64,000 bases of DNA, from the NCBI RefSeq assembly GCF_014201195.1, contig NZ_JACHDS010000001.1, positions 1,054,001 through 1,118,000 of the forward strand, read 5' to 3'. Both the position numbers and the translations under genes were made by a program. The notes beneath the pieces were generated by a model. It searched no databases. It worked only from the letters and a program-made list of their open reading frames with translations, and was not told where the DNA came from. Source of the stretch: Nocardiopsis mwathae (GTDB lineage Bacteria > Actinomycetota > Actinomycetes > Streptosporangiales > Streptosporangiaceae). Below, piece after piece: positions 63,789-64,000 of the stretch. Position 1 is the stretch's first letter. The number at the start of each line of letters is the position of its first letter.

Positions 63789-64000
63789 ATGGGAAGTGAA
63801 CACGGAGAAAAGTGCGCTGGGGAGTGTGCGGCAGCACCCGCGAAGGGCGCCACCCAGCCAACGGAGGACGCGGTGGACCGCATCCAGAAGGCGTGGCTGC
63901 GCGAGCGGCCCGGCACCCCGGTCGACTCCATCGGCGTCATCACCCGTGTCTGGCAGGTGGCCAAGCTTCTCGACGACGACCGCAGGCGCACCATGGCCCG
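63789..64000 (+). CDS. MarR-family regulator, N-terminal part (runs off window)
   Basis: The first 70 codons from ATG 63789. The segment VDRIQKAWLRERPGTPVDSIGVITRVWQVAKLL is the N-terminal dimerisation helix of a MarR subgroup. The 28 residues before it, with two cysteines, are unusual; a start at GTG 63873 would give the common length. The DNA-binding domain lies beyond the window. The divergent operator supports the call. Confidence 0.8.
   Translation, partial: MGSEHGEKCAGECAAAPAKGATQPTEDAVDRIQKAWLRERPGTPVDSIGVITRVWQVAKLLDDDRRRTMA

Overview
The window is high-GC (about 70% or more) actinobacterial chromosome. Gene content and order (dapA–rnj–ftsK–rimO–pgsA–cinA–clgR, then recA–recX–rny, gluABCD and miaB) fit the filamentous Actinobacteria, and the family-level look is closest to Nocardiopsaceae/Streptosporangiales; that placement is an inference from style and synteny, not a database match. 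Most genes show the strong third-position GC bias that also creates long antisense shadow frames, which are not annotated.

Layout. 1–9.3 kb: housekeeping block with the end of dapA, ribonuclease J, FtsK, a RodZ-like membrane HTH protein, RimO, PgsA, CinA and ClgR, closed by a perfect-dyad terminator. 9.4–16.4 kb: an Rrf2 regulator, then a DasABC-like sugar importer with a cytosolic GH3 hexosaminidase, facing a divergent ROK repressor. 16.4–18.3 kb: a GNAT acetyltransferase and an orphan aminosugar-type N-methyltransferase. 18.3–23.6 kb: a large Lhr helicase carrying a 35-residue tandem repeat. 23.7–30.2 kb: DUF3046, a degenerate ABC ATPase with its permease, recA (with LexA box), recX and RNase Y. 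30.3–36 kb: an S9 peptidase and the gluABCD amino-acid importer. 36.2–39.7 kb: miaB and an orphan terpene-type cytochrome P450.

39.7–48.9 kb is a cobalamin/tetrapyrrole island: a CbiG/CobE-like domain protein, the CbiMNQO cobalt importer under a cobalamin riboswitch, a CobC-like PLP enzyme, a BluB–CobT fusion with a long disordered N-terminus, and trifunctional CysG. Together these would import cobalt and make sirohydrochlorin, the aminopropanol arm and the DMB lower ligand. CysG overlaps the first of two dynamin-like GTPases (48.9–53.6 kb) resembling Streptomyces DynA/DynB.

53.6–64 kb: a non-coding stretch with a MITE-like inverted repeat and a terminator, then a membrane diguanylate cyclase, a DUF4192 protein, EttA, a truncated haemoglobin, a hotdog thioesterase, an S9A prolyl oligopeptidase, a probable 41-residue ORF coupled to an HNH endonuclease, and a divergent SDR/MarR pair sharing a clear operator; the MarR gene is cut by the window end. 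No tRNA, rRNA, CRISPR array or intact insertion sequence was seen. The least explained signals are the palindrome that supplies the stop codons of two convergent genes, the BluB–CobT fusion, the Lhr repeat, the ABC ATPase lacking catalytic residues, and a recurrent TAGGNT –10 box placed 5–7 nt before start codons that implies leaderless mRNAs.
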